NCBI RefSeq assembly: GCF_003957295.1
Contig: NZ_RQPJ01000003.1
Span: 379,135 to 443,134 of the forward strand
DNA: 64,000 nt
Direction: 5' to 3'
DNA from: Arenibacter aquaticus
Lineage (GTDB): Bacteria > Bacteroidota > Bacteroidia > Flavobacteriales > Flavobacteriaceae
Below the pieces are notes generated by a model, which saw nothing but the letters and a program-made list of their open reading frames with translations, had not been told where the DNA came from and ran no database searches. A program made the position numbers and the translations under genes. Below are positions 47,801 to 57,400 of this stretch, piece by piece (position 1 is the first letter of the stretch; every line of letters starts with the position of its first letter).

Positions 47801-47968
47801 TGGGATACCTTGATCGTCCATAACACTTCCCACTACTGCCTGATCTTGTCCATCCGTAAAAAACGTCGGTTCATAATGGGCACTTGCGGAAGCCAAAAAC
47901 GCCAGATAGCTGATTAAAAAGCCGAATATTCTAGCTTTAAAAACCATACATTTAATTTGTTTCAACAT
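44861..47968 (-). CDS. SusC-like TonB-dependent outer-membrane transporter (pair 3)
   Basis: 1035 aa. Start either at the first ATG or seven codons on; both lead into a hydrophobic segment (FLISYLAFLASASA). Regulatory-like domain (VVGSVMDDQGIPLPGAAVVI), linker GVMVVGYGKQKVKDLTGSV, plug with VRIRGTGTFGNNDPLYVIDG and ISILKDAAASAIYGARAANGVI, barrel ending GINLSL. Clearly a different SusC lineage from pairs 1 and 2 (it carries the VVGYGKQ box). It shares the 21-bp direct-repeat promoter (48057-48128), so it is probably under the same regulator. Confidence 0.95.
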   Translation of the reverse strand: MLKQIKCMVFKARIFGFLISYLAFLASASAHYEPTFFTDGQDQAVVGSVMDDQGIPLPGAAVVIKGTMNGTTTDFDGNFKIELPSESAVLVISYLGYKTQEITVGTGSNIQVHMEPEANSLEGVMVVGYGKQKVKDLTGSVGFVSEDVLKESSVPTVSQALQGKVAGVQITADSGEPGGGIAVRIRGTGTFGNNDPLYVIDGFPTKSGISSVNPSDIASISILKDAAASAIYGARAANGVIIVTTKKGKAGVSKINVESYYGFQQTANKIDVLNSHDYVMITKEAYRNSGLPDDAFWGDPAEYGPGQTYPTDTNWQDEVFRNAPIQNHQFTFSGGSEISDYLFSLGYYQLDGIVIGSGFERISARINGSTKFSDKFKVGTNLSLSTTTQDVVPDDHSWTSVLFGALRERPMVPVKDENGNWGGNIGPAEYVGDGGNPVRLALLNFDRRKTYRMLGNSYLEYTPVSDFTFKSSFGYDFLYSKGKDFDPTYVEGSSQAIQNQLSETSSLYTTWVWENTVSYAFDLGEDHSFDVLGGITKEENIYETLNASRKDFPNNQEYIWYLGAGTGTRDNSGTTSEYALMSYIGRLNYNFKNRYLFQANVRRDGSSRFGESNRFGTFPSVSAGWIASEEDFFKNTDVVNYFKLRASYGKLGNQDIYSNYPWANNLDLVYYPFGTSQATVPGYAPTAASNPNVTWETTIQSNFGLDIKMLNSSVTFTADYFIKDTEDMLLTLPAPATSGYSTTAYTNVGKIRNSGIELAVDYQSPSYKEFTYNVGGNFTKIRNEVKDLGTVDYIWSDQAYLGERWTRTEVGKPISQFFGYVADGLFQNNADVTAHGVQPNAEPGDIRFVDTNKDGVLDDKDRTYIGDPNPDFTFSANAQANYKDFDFSVRLYGSYGNDIYNGMIRQVETASEPYNKWSYILNRWTGEGTSNSVPRVTRDDINQNTRSSSRMIEDGSFLRIKNVQLGYSLPESVLEKLKVERLRFYISAENLHTFTSYRGFDPEMYQTKGSRTDLGVDRAKYPVASSFVLGINLSL

Positions 47969-48056
47969 TGAATTAAAATTTTAAGTTAGCCAGGTTAAAA
48001 AACCCAATTGAATTAGTACTACAAACTAGTGATCACAACACTAAATTAGTATCACG

Positions 48057-48128
48057 TAAATGTATCTGCATGACAGCTTATAAAACTTATAATTGCGTAT
48101 CAAATACTGAAAAAATAGTATCAAAAGC
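48057..48128 (-). promoter_or_regulatory. Promoter and activator site of susC pair 3
   Basis: -7 box TACATTTA at 48064-48057 on the minus strand. The plus strand has GTATCAAATACT at 48097 and GTATCAAAAGC at 48118 (21-bp period). The near edge is 33 bp from the -7 box. The two half-sites and their order are the same as before susC pair 2. Confidence 0.65.
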
Positions 48129-48221
48129 TTTGAAAAGCCCCTTAGTACATGGCGTTTTCCTTCGGCTGCCAGAAAAGGAGTAAAACAAAAAATTAGGATT
48201 TACCTGATAACCTAGTGATCC

Positions 48222-48415
48222 TTTTTATACGCTTTTGGAGTGTATCCATTAGTTTACTTGATGCATTTGAAGAAATAACCTGCTCCCTTTAAACCAGACA
48301 AGAAGAAAAATCTCCAATAGGTCGAATATTTCTTGATCCAGTAATTCTTTGGCCACTAGCTTTAAAAGATTCAGTAATATTATTGAGATTAAGTTCCGGT
48401 CAAAGCCTATACTGC
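48222..48415 (-). pseudogene. Relic of an HTCS AraC output domain
   Basis: The minus strand aligns at DNA level with the 3' end of the live HTCS at 54469: AGGCTTTGACCGGA, a decayed middle, GGTTTAAAGGGAGCAGGTTA, GAAATAACC (plus strand) and CTTTTGGAGTGTATCC (plus strand; live CTTTTGGAGTGCATCC). The frame is broken by shifts and stops. It is the last ~65 codons of a second HTCS, left upstream of susC pair 3. Confidence 0.75.
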
Positions 48416-48741
48416 CCGTAGCATCTGTGACCAATTTATATAAATTCTATAGGCATCATGTGTAGTTTTAATCTAAGCACTGATAATTATCTGTTATTTT
48501 TTGCAAAATGACAGAAGTTTATTAGTGCATATTGTAAATTATTGTGTATGTGGTTCCCCTAAAATCCTAAAGCTCCTGATCGACATCGAAGCATAATTCT
48601 CAGCGCATTATTATCATATGGTGGAGCGAATGACGGGTTACCACTTTGTAAGTGTAATTAGATATAAAACTATAATACTCCTTGATACTAATAGGATTAG
48701 TACTATTGAGTTTATGCCTTGGTGTATAATAACGAACTTGA
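48416..48741. other. Gap without recognised features
   Basis: About 325 bp between the HTCS relic and the symporter stop codon. No gene, RNA or strong hairpin was recognised; probably further decayed sequence. Confidence 0.5.
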
Positions 48742-50532
48742 TTAGTCCATCTTAAGTCTTTTCCAAAGTTTCAGTAAGGCCCAAAGACTTAATCCTGTCA
48801 GCATCAACATTACAAAACCAAGCCTATAATCTCCTAAAATAAAATAGCCTATGGTAAAGAGCATTGAAAAGACCATAATACTTCCTAATACCATACATAA
48901 AATTGCCACTGGTACGTCCCATTCGCCAGAGCGGTCAAAATCCTTTAGTTGATCTTTTTCCATCTTGGCTATAATTTTTTTCCAACCTGGACCCCCAGGT
49001 CTAATCAATCGATAGAACGATTTTAAAGTTTCTTCGCTAGATGGGCTGGTTGCCAAAGTAACTCCAACCCATGCTACGGTAGTTATAAAAATTCCGATAA
49101 GAAGCTGATTAGAAGAAGATATTTCGGAAAAACCTACTCTAGTATGAATTAACTGAAAGTATATAGCCACAAAAAAAGATACAGTCATAGCTGTAATCTC
49201 ACTCCAGGCATTTATTCTGTACCAAAACCATCTAAGAATAAATAATAGTCCCGTGCCCGCCCCAATTTGAAGAAGTATATTAAAAGCCTGTAATGCACTA
49301 CTTAAAAATAATGCCAAAACAGCCGCAAAAAACATTAGCATAACAGTACTTACTCTTGCCGCCACAACTAATTCTTTGGAAGACGCTTTGGGCCGTATAA
49401 ACCTTTGATAAAAGTCGTTTATCATATAAGAGGATCCCCAGTTCAAATGAGTGGAAATTGTTGACATAAATGCGGCAATCAATGATGTTAAAACCAATCC
49501 CAAAAGCCCGGAAGGCAAATATGTGAGCATGGCCGGATAGGAAAGGTCATCTTTGATTACGGAGGAATCTACATTTGGAAAGGCTCTAGCCAAGTCGGAT
49601 AGATCAGGAAAGATAACTAAGGAAGCCAAGCCAATCAAAATCCAGGGCCATGGACGTATAGCATAATGCACTATATTAAAGAGTAGGGTGGCCCACACTG
49701 CATTCTTTTCATCCTTGGCAGAAAGCATACGTTGGGCAATATAACCTCCCCCTCCAGGTTCGGCTCCTGGATACCACACGCTCCACCACTGAACTGCAAT
49801 AGGTATCACAAACACAGTAATCAGCATTTCAGTATTCGAAAAACTAGGTAATATATCTAATTTATCCTTTACATTGTCATGGGCTAGCAAATTTTGCAAT
49901 CCACCAATTTCGGGTAAATCAACAATTACTATTGTTGCCCAAATAGAGCCTATCATGGCGATAAAAAATTGAATAAAATCTGTTATCAAGACTCCCTTTA
50001 ATCCGCCCAGAGAACTATAAACTACTGTTACTAGAGAGGCAATAAACAAAGTTTGAACGGGTGATAAACCTAGCAGTACTCCAGATATTTTAATAGCCGC
50101 CAAGGATACAGTAGCCATTATGACAATATTGAAGAAAAAACCTAGATAGAGGGCTCTAAACCCCCTTAAAAAAGCCGCTTCTTTACCGCTGTATCTCAAT
50201 TCATAAAATTCAAGATCCGTTAACACTTTTGACCTTCGCCATAATTTAGCATATAGAAAAACCGTAAGCATACCGGTCAATAAAAATGCCCACCAAATCC
50301 AATTTCCCGCTATTCCATTGTTCCTGACTATATCAGCGACCAAGTTAGGAGTATCAGCAGAAAAGGTAGTGGCCACCATAGATATACCAAGAAGCCACCA
50401 AGGCATAGAACGACCTGACAAGAAGTATTCAGAGGTATTTTTCCCTGCTTGTTTAGCAACAATCACCCCTATTGCCAAAGAGACAACAAAAAACAAGCCT
50501 ATTATAATCCAATCTATCGCTTCTAACACCAT
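48742..50532 (-). CDS. Sodium:solute symporter (SSS family)
   Basis: 596 aa with about 14 hydrophobic helices. The SSS pattern is clear: TM1 WIIIGLFFVVSLAIGVIVA, EYFLSGRSMPWWLLGISMVATTFSADTPN, VVYSSLGGLKGVLITDFIQF, and STISTHLNWGSSYMINDFYQ for the sodium site region. It begins 2 bp after the kinase-MurQ stop, so the two are translationally coupled. The inner-membrane substrate is probably the sugar or amino sugar handled by that fusion enzyme (inference). Members import sugars, sialic acid or other solutes, and the sequence does not settle which. Confidence 0.92.
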   Translation of the reverse strand: MVLEAIDWIIIGLFFVVSLAIGVIVAKQAGKNTSEYFLSGRSMPWWLLGISMVATTFSADTPNLVADIVRNNGIAGNWIWWAFLLTGMLTVFLYAKLWRRSKVLTDLEFYELRYSGKEAAFLRGFRALYLGFFFNIVIMATVSLAAIKISGVLLGLSPVQTLFIASLVTVVYSSLGGLKGVLITDFIQFFIAMIGSIWATIVIVDLPEIGGLQNLLAHDNVKDKLDILPSFSNTEMLITVFVIPIAVQWWSVWYPGAEPGGGGYIAQRMLSAKDEKNAVWATLLFNIVHYAIRPWPWILIGLASLVIFPDLSDLARAFPNVDSSVIKDDLSYPAMLTYLPSGLLGLVLTSLIAAFMSTISTHLNWGSSYMINDFYQRFIRPKASSKELVVAARVSTVMLMFFAAVLALFLSSALQAFNILLQIGAGTGLLFILRWFWYRINAWSEITAMTVSFFVAIYFQLIHTRVGFSEISSSNQLLIGIFITTVAWVGVTLATSPSSEETLKSFYRLIRPGGPGWKKIIAKMEKDQLKDFDRSGEWDVPVAILCMVLGSIMVFSMLFTIGYFILGDYRLGFVMLMLTGLSLWALLKLWKRLKMD

Positions 50533-50534
50533 CT

Positions 50535-52268
50535 TTATACCTCCTCTTTAATTCTCTTGATCACATCGCCCAAATGCATATCGGCATCTTTCAACCTTTC
50601 CAAGGCCTCATTATCACTCATATTATATAATTCTTTAAGAATAGCCTTAGCTCTTTCAACCAGTTTATCATTGGAACAAACTACATCAACCATTTGAGAA
50701 CCAACGACCTTCCCTAATCTTATCATTAAACTAGAAGAAAAGAAATTCAACACTTTTTTGGTTGCTGTTCCAGCCTTCATACGCGTTGATCCAGCGATAA
50801 GTTCCCTCCCTGAATTTAGTGGGATTACGTAATCTAAAAAGGGCAAAATTACATTCATGGGCTCAACTTGAATAATTGTGGTCAATGCTCCTTTGGCCTT
50901 GGCCAAAGCCAAGGCGGATTGCACGTAATAAGCCGTTCCGCTTGCAGAGATTCCTATTACCACATCATTTGAATTAATATTCAGCAACAACATTTCCGGA
51001 ACAGAACTGGCATCCTCTTCAAAATCGGATTCGATTTCTATTCCCGAATCCGATATTCCCCCTGCGACCAAGGTAACTATCCTATCTTCTGGCAAACCAT
51101 AGGTACAAGGTATTTCAACACCGTCCATGGCAGCAATACGTCCACTTGTACCCGCACCGACATAAATAATGCGACCACCATTTTGGATTTTGCCTACAGA
51201 TGAATCGACAACCTCAGCAATAATTCCAAGGCTATTTTCCAATTGAAGACCGGCCTCTTGCTCCACATCCCAGAGTTTCTTAATAATTTCTGAACTACTC
51301 ATTCTTTCCAGATGAAACTCTCTATCATAAGGTATTTCCGTTTCGAGTTTTCTATATTCGTAGTTTACTTTAGTCTTAGCTGCCACCAACTCTCCCTGCG
51401 CCAAGGCCAAATTCCCTATCAACTGCAAATTATTACCTTCATGAGCAATCCTTATATTTACTGGTTTATCGAATACATTAAAAGGGTTAGATAAATGATT
51501 AATTATTTCCCGATTCAGTGCAAAGTCGGAATCACGTGCTGCGTCTACCAATCCTCCACATAATATAACTTCATCAAGGCCATAAATGATAGCCGCAGTT
51601 TTAATTATAGCTGCTAGATTTTGGAAATAGGATTCACGTTCAGCATAATACTTTTGGTTACTAAGAACCATAGAAAGGTCATTATTATCATCTAGACTAG
51701 CCAAACGTGATGCACTGGCCAGGTAATTATACTTACTATCAATAAAATCAATTTCACCAAGTAAGGGGAGCATTTTTCCTGGTCGCCATCTTCTACCATT
51801 ACGCCATATACTAAAACCGAGACCTGTACCTATAGGCATAATACCAACAGTTTTATTGCCATTTAGATAACCTATTTCTGCCAACCCAATGGCCGCTGCG
51901 TCAGCATCATTTATTAAGCTAATAGGGCACTGGAACCTACTTTTAAGTTCTTTTTTGCATTCGGCGCTCTTAAGTATGTTCAAATGCGGGCCGGCACTTA
52001 TTAATCGAGTCCCGTGGTAATCTACAATGCCAGCGGTTGAAATCCCGATACTCTGAATATCGTCTAATGTTGAATCAAAAAGAGAAAATAATTCTGTCAG
52101 TGAATCCATGACTTCAATAACTTTAGTATTTTCATGCAACGGACTTTTAACCTTTTTTACTTGAAAGCTTACGTCAGCTTTATTTGCTGACCTTTTGTCA
52201 AAATTGTAATTATCTACCAAAGTTCCTTTAATCCAAGTTCCTCCAATATCGATTCCTATGTACTTCAT
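50535..52268 (-). CDS. ROK-like sugar kinase fused to MurQ-type etherase/SIS domain
   Basis: 577 aa in two parts. Residues 1-~290 are a ROK/actin-like kinase: IGIDIGGTWIKGTLV (phosphate loop), INDADAAAIGLAE (catalytic Asp, as in ROK NDANAAA), IGTGLGFSIWRNGRR and VILCGGLV (adenosine loop). The ROK zinc motif CxCGxxGC is not seen. Residues ~310-577 are MurQ-like: YVGAGTSGRIAAMDGVEIPCTYG, GISASGTAYYVQSALA, and GSTRMKAGTATKKVLNF with a C-terminal helical tail. MurQ removes the lactyl ether of MurNAc-6-phosphate to give GlcNAc-6-phosphate. A fused kinase would supply the phosphorylated substrate. It is coupled to the SSS symporter. Substrate could be MurNAc, but the PUL makes another amino sugar possible. 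Confidence 0.85.
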   Translation of the reverse strand: MKYIGIDIGGTWIKGTLVDNYNFDKRSANKADVSFQVKKVKSPLHENTKVIEVMDSLTELFSLFDSTLDDIQSIGISTAGIVDYHGTRLISAGPHLNILKSAECKKELKSRFQCPISLINDADAAAIGLAEIGYLNGNKTVGIMPIGTGLGFSIWRNGRRWRPGKMLPLLGEIDFIDSKYNYLASASRLASLDDNNDLSMVLSNQKYYAERESYFQNLAAIIKTAAIIYGLDEVILCGGLVDAARDSDFALNREIINHLSNPFNVFDKPVNIRIAHEGNNLQLIGNLALAQGELVAAKTKVNYEYRKLETEIPYDREFHLERMSSSEIIKKLWDVEQEAGLQLENSLGIIAEVVDSSVGKIQNGGRIIYVGAGTSGRIAAMDGVEIPCTYGLPEDRIVTLVAGGISDSGIEIESDFEEDASSVPEMLLLNINSNDVVIGISASGTAYYVQSALALAKAKGALTTIIQVEPMNVILPFLDYVIPLNSGRELIAGSTRMKAGTATKKVLNFFSSSLMIRLGKVVGSQMVDVVCSNDKLVERAKAILKELYNMSDNEALERLKDADMHLGDVIKRIKEEV

Positions 52269-52355
52269 CTATTTTATTATAAATGCTTAAATGTTGATTA
52301 GGCATGATCTCCATTTGCCATCATCAGTCAATTTTATGAAAAACGGTATCATTTT

Positions 52356-52830
52356 CTAATTAAAAGAAAACAATCCTGAAGGTGTTCGTGCCGCCTCAAA
52401 CAATTCTTCCATTTTCTCAACAATTAAAGGATTGTCATCAGCGACATTATTTTCCTCCAATATGTCCAATTGCAGGTCATATAATTCTATAGAATCATCT
52501 CTGTCTTTGAACACTTCGTTTTTAACTGCTTTCCAGTTTCCTATTCTTAGCGCCTGTTTACCTCCCATTTCATGAAATTCCCAATACAAATAGTCCTGTG
52601 TTTCTTGTTTTTCAGTGCTCCCTAAAAGCGTCGGAAGAAATGAAATACCATCTACATATTCCGGAACTTCTACGCCGGTTATTTTGGATAAAGTTGGTAA
52701 AACATTCTAAAAAATATAAATATGGTCCATTATGCTCTTTGCCTTAATTTTCCCTGGCCACTTTACAATCATCGGAACACGGATGCCTGCTTCATTTAAA
52801 TCGCGTTTAAAACCTCTAATAAGTCAGTTG
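52356..52830 (-). pseudogene. 3' remnant of an S1 sulfatase gene
   Basis: The minus strand reads LIRGFKRDLNEAGIRVPMIV, an in-frame TAG at 52707-52709 where sulfatases have a tryptophan (DHIYIF*NVLPT), then GVEVPEYVDGISFLPTLLG and YLYWEFHEMGGKQALRIGNW, to a normal-looking C-terminus ending near SGLFSFN. The catalytic N-terminal half with CxPSR is missing. The remaining 77-codon open piece (52356-52589) could look like a gene but has no sulfatase active site. It resembles but is not a recent copy of the sulfatase at 19706. Confidence 0.85.
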
Positions 52831-53274
52831 CCCCAAAAAAAGCTCAGTAAAAGGCGCAAAGAAAGATATGGTCTAAGTCCCTATCACTTTATCGGATCAT
52901 GATCAATTATCAATATCGACTTATTCGCCTCCCTTATAATACTTCCTCGGCAGTAAAAAAAAGCGTTCCTTTAGTGTTACACCTACCGAAATGTATTTTC
53001 CTAAGGCCATATACCATCACACTCTTTTTTCAACTTACAGCTATACTTCTAACTAGTAAATCCTATTAGGCTTATTGGAAAACACTATGTGCTTCTATTA
53101 CCAAATATTTAAAAATCTCCTTATAAGCCAATTATTGATTTTATGATAGTAGCTCAAATTTGTGGATTTGTATCACCACCCTTTAACCAAACTAAATCAA
53201 AAATATCTTCATATAAGGTGCCAAAATTATGGATTAAAGCTATTAACCAATTATCAAAAAATATCACTCGTTTC
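52831..53274. other. Gap upstream of the AraC gene, no recognised gene
   Basis: Probably further decayed sulfatase or PUL sequence; I could not align it. A 62-codon frame at 53143-53331 shows no domain. Confidence 0.5.
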
Positions 53275-53304
53275 GCAAATATTTGCAACATCAACCTATC
53301 TTTA
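53275..53304 (+). promoter_or_regulatory. Promoter-like region of the AraC gene with 12-bp palindrome
   Basis: Perfect palindrome GCAAATATTTGC at 53275-53286, then TATCTTTA at 53297-53304 as a weak TAnnTTTG box, 29 bp before the start codon. The palindrome would sit over or beside the -33 region, as an autoregulatory site might. Confidence 0.35.
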
Positions 53305-53333
53305 TACATAATTAATAACATGATTTATTAGAA

Positions 53334-54128
53334 ATGACCAACATTCATTATAACTTTACCTCAACCAATATAGAATGCCCAGTAACCCAAATCATGGGTA
53401 TGTGGGAATTTAAAAGACCCGCCTTTTTTAAATATTTATGCTATTCCCTCTCCGGCCATCTGTTACATATGGTTACCAAGGGATCTTATTTGGTTAAAAT
53501 AAATGGCGTTGCTTATAATGTTAAAGAAGGAGATGTTATTTACTACTACGAATCAGAGGAAGTTGAGACTATTGGAGGTACAGAAGAGGTCATTTTTTAC
53601 TCCGTTAGCTATCAGGCCCCAAGCTTATTTCCGTTACCTATTGACAAGCGCATTATTTCAGTAGATTCAGAGATAAGAAAATTGTTTGACCAACTCTATA
53701 AAGGCTTTTCTTTCGATGACAAAGAAAGAAAAAGCTTCATAATATATTCCAATTTATTGGCAATTCTATACAAAATAGGACACGTTAATTTTGATTACAA
53801 TGAAAAGGAGGATAGCAATGAATTATGGTGGGCAATTGAAAGAAGAATTCGAAAAAACAAGTCGTTCAGACCATCATTGAGCTATCTAAGCGAAATTGCA
53901 GGCTATAGCAGAGCAACTCTAATTCGCTCATGCAAAAGAGCCACAGGACATACGCCAATCAACAGAATACGTAAGATTAGGATGGAAGAAGCCAGAAGTC
54001 TCTTGACTTTTGCCAATATAAATGTCACTCAAGTTTCGGAATACCTTGGATATAATCGAGTACACGAATTTTCCCGTGAATTCTCGAAATATTATGGAGA
54101 ACCTCCAAGCAAGTTGATCATTAGGTAA
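53334..54128 (+). CDS. AraC-family transcriptional regulator with cupin-like N-terminus
   Basis: 264 aa. N-terminal half (~20-110) is cupin-like (HMVTKGSYLVKINGVAYNVKEGDVIYYY), suited to sensing a small ligand. C-terminal HTH_18 at ~165-264 with two helix-turn-helix parts: LSYLSEIAGYSRATLIRSCKRATG and VTQVSEYLGYNRVHEFSREFSKYYGEPPSKL. It is the only plus-strand gene in the PUL region, divergent from the sulfatase relic and the kinase-MurQ/symporter pair and convergent with the HTCS. It probably controls the kinase-MurQ/symporter operon and perhaps itself. Confidence 0.9.
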   Translation: MTNIHYNFTSTNIECPVTQIMGMWEFKRPAFFKYLCYSLSGHLLHMVTKGSYLVKINGVAYNVKEGDVIYYYESEEVETIGGTEEVIFYSVSYQAPSLFPLPIDKRIISVDSEIRKLFDQLYKGFSFDDKERKSFIIYSNLLAILYKIGHVNFDYNEKEDSNELWWAIERRIRKNKSFRPSLSYLSEIAGYSRATLIRSCKRATGHTPINRIRKIRMEEARSLLTFANINVTQVSEYLGYNRVHEFSREFSKYYGEPPSKLIIR

Positions 54129-54468
54129 AACAATTGTCGTCTAGGCATTCTTTATTACTTCGAATATCTCAATCATAAATACTCAGAAGTTTTAATCAAT
54201 AAAGTTTCTAATCTCAACATTAGTACTTTTAGACTGTCATTATTATATAGTCTATTCTAATTGAAATACCATACACAGCCAAAATTCATTTTTTAACCTT
54301 CGTTCCCCAAATACTAAGTGGACCCAAATCAAAATGCGTCAGCACAAAGGGGAAATCTCACTTCCCAACCTAAAAACTCCATAAAGAATAAAGTGAATTA
54401 CCAAGTCTAATATATTGAGAAAAAATTCAACAATTGACAAGGTAGAAGAAGAGAAAAACTAGGAATAA
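54129..54468. other. Convergent gap between the AraC gene and the HTCS gene
   Basis: 340 bp, AT-rich. No strong hairpin with a T-run was found for either gene. No open frame of note. Confidence 0.5.
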
Positions 54469-57400
54469 TTAGTTCCTTTTATGATTTTTAGTGTATTCTT
54501 TTGGAGTGCATCCATAGGTTTCCTTGAAGCATCTGGAGAAATAACTTGCCTCTTTAAATCCGGATAGATAAGCAATTTCGGCCATTTGGAATTTTTCTTC
54601 CTCCAGCAATTGAACGGCAAATTTTAATCGAATGGATTTGATAAAATTGTTAGGGGTAAGTCCGGTCAAAGCCTTTACTTTTCGGAACATTTGGGCCCTA
54701 CTGACCCCAATCTCTGTCGCCAACATTTCCAAGGTCAAATTTTGGTCTTGAATATTGTCTTCTATAGCTTGTTTCAAATTTAGCAATAACTTCTCGTCCA
54801 CGGAGGTAACCGTTACCTTTGAAGGCTCCAATATTGTTGAATTTTGGAACATTAACCTCAATTTCTCCCTGTTCTGAATAAGGTTATTGATATTGGCCAA
54901 TAATACATCCTTATTAAAAGGTTTGATAAGATATACATCGGCCCCAGAATTAATACCTTCCACCACCTGTTGATCAAAGGCCTTGGCCGTTAATAATATT
55001 ATAGGTATATGGCTGGTCTCAAAATTTTCCTTTAATTGTCTACATAAATCCAGTCCACTAATTTCTGGCATTACAATATCACTGACCACCAAATCTGGAA
55101 TTTCCTCTTTGATCAAATCTATTCCTTCCAATCCGTTATTGGCGGTATAAACATTGTAATAATCTTTCAAAATATGTTTTAGATACATTCTTAATTCGTC
55201 ATTATCCTCAACAATCACAAGGGAATGCTTCTTAGCCCCCTCAAGAACCAAAGGCGCTTCCGAAATGGAAGGAAGTTCTTCCAGTATTCTTTCTTTGTTT
55301 GGCGATACAGACAAAGAGGATTTTGAAACCTCATATAAATCCCTATTTTTAGGGAGAATCACTATGAAAGTGGAGCCTTCATTTCTTTTACTATTTAATA
55401 ATATGCTGCCGTTGTGCATTTCCGTAAGCTGTTTAACCATATATAGACCAATCCCGGTACCAGAGTTTACACTATCGCTTTGGTAAAAACGGGTAAAGAT
55501 CTCATGAATATCCTCCTCTAAAATACCAACTCCGTTATCGGCAATTTTTAGATAAACGTAATGCTCGGGTTCAACAATGAATTTCTCACCACATATTAAC
55601 TTATACTTGTCGCTATTAAGATATTTTCTTTTGTTACTTAATTCCCCCAAAGTAAGCTGTACCTTTCCCTTATTGGTTACGGACTTAAAGGAATTGGATA
55701 GTATATTGTACAGTATTTTCTCCACCTTGTCCTGATCATAAAACATCATAATGGAACCCTTAGGTAATTTTACTCTAAACCGAATATTTTTCACCTTGGA
55801 AAGGTGTACAAAAGAATTATAGATACTCTTTACGGTATCAACCATGTCTCCCTCAACGATTTGAAGTTCCATTTTACCGTACTCATATTTCCTAAAATCC
55901 ATTATCTGATCAATAAGCCTCCGCAACCTTTCAACGTTATTTTTAACTATATCCAGAAGCTCCCTGTGCTTGGCGTAATAACGCCTATCCTGAATTAAAC
56001 TGAACACAGGATCTAGAATAAGTGAGAGGGGGGTACGCAGTTCATGGGAAATGTTCGTAAAAAACATAAGTTTGGATTCATAGATCTCCGCCAGTTTAAC
56101 ACGCTCCATTTCCTTGATTCTTAACTCATTACGATTATCCCTGTTTTTCAAAATTATTACCACAAAAGAAACAACAATGCCAACCCCCAATACGTACCAT
56201 AGCAACATCATCCACCAAGTAACATACCATGCAGGCAAAACCTCCATCCCAAAACGTAGTATGTCCTTATTCCAAACCCCATCGTTATTAGAACCCATCA
56301 ATTGAAACTCATACTCCCCTTCTGGTAAATTGGCATAATTTATAGAGCGTTTAGTGCCCAAATACCGCCAATCTCTGTCTACTCCTATAAGTTTACATTT
56401 ATAAAGGTTATTGGAAGAATAGGGCAAGTGCAGGGATACAAACTCTAACCCAACCGTATTGTGGTTAGCCTTTAATTGAATATTTGAGGTATGTGAAACA
56501 ACTTTGGTCAGTATTTGGCTCCCATCATCCACGGTTATTCGTTTCCCGTTCACCAGAAGTCCGGTCAAAACTACATTGGGACTGTAATCGCTTTTATTCC
56601 ATTTTACAGAAGAATCGTAAACATTTAAACCTCTGGCTCCACCAAAATAGAGGTGCCCATTTTTCCCTTTATAAACCGAGTTACCATTGAATTCCAAGGA
56701 CTGCAATCCGTCTTTGACACCGTATCGCTGCAAATCTCCATCATTAAAATCATAGGTAAACAGACCATTGTTTGAGCTGGCCCAAAGCGTGTTGGACAAT
56801 TCCTCGTACAAAAGTCCGTAAACATAACTAGTTCCTAAGTTTAAAGAGTCTGAAGTGGTGCTTAAAGACGAATAAGGTGTTATTTCCTTTTTGGACAGAT
56901 CAATACTACATATTCCAAAATTGGTCCCTACCAAAATGTTGCCTTTCCCAACCTCGCATATGGAATAGGTCTCATAATTTTCGATAAATTTCTTGTACTC
57001 CTCTGTAATTCTAATGATCTTAAAATCCAAAGGCTTCCCCATATTGCGGTATAGCGAAATCTGGGTACTATAGTCCTTGTAATCCAAATAGGCAATCATT
57101 CCGTTCAAGGTCCCCAACCAGATTCTATCACTGCTATCCAAGAGTAGCGAATAAACAATTTTATTGTCCAAAGAGGTTCCAATGGAGGTATTGGTCAGCT
57201 TTTTGGTCTCGCCTTTGGCCGTATATACAAATAGTCCGTTGGCCGTACTGACCCATTTATTGCCATCAGGGTCCTCCATAATGGCATATATATGCTCCCC
57301 GGGCAAAAGAGACGGCCGTTTGCCCTTAAATTGATTCACCAAGTCCTTTTGGGTAACTTCAAAATTAGCGTCCAAAATATAAATTCCGTCTTGGGTGCCA

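Noticed and set aside
48249-48434. 61-codon open frame as a small gene
   Set aside because: DNA similarity to the HTCS 3' end shows it is part of a pseudogene in the wrong frame.
53143-53331. 62-codon open frame just before the AraC gene
   Set aside because: No family features; it overlaps the putative promoter of the AraC gene.
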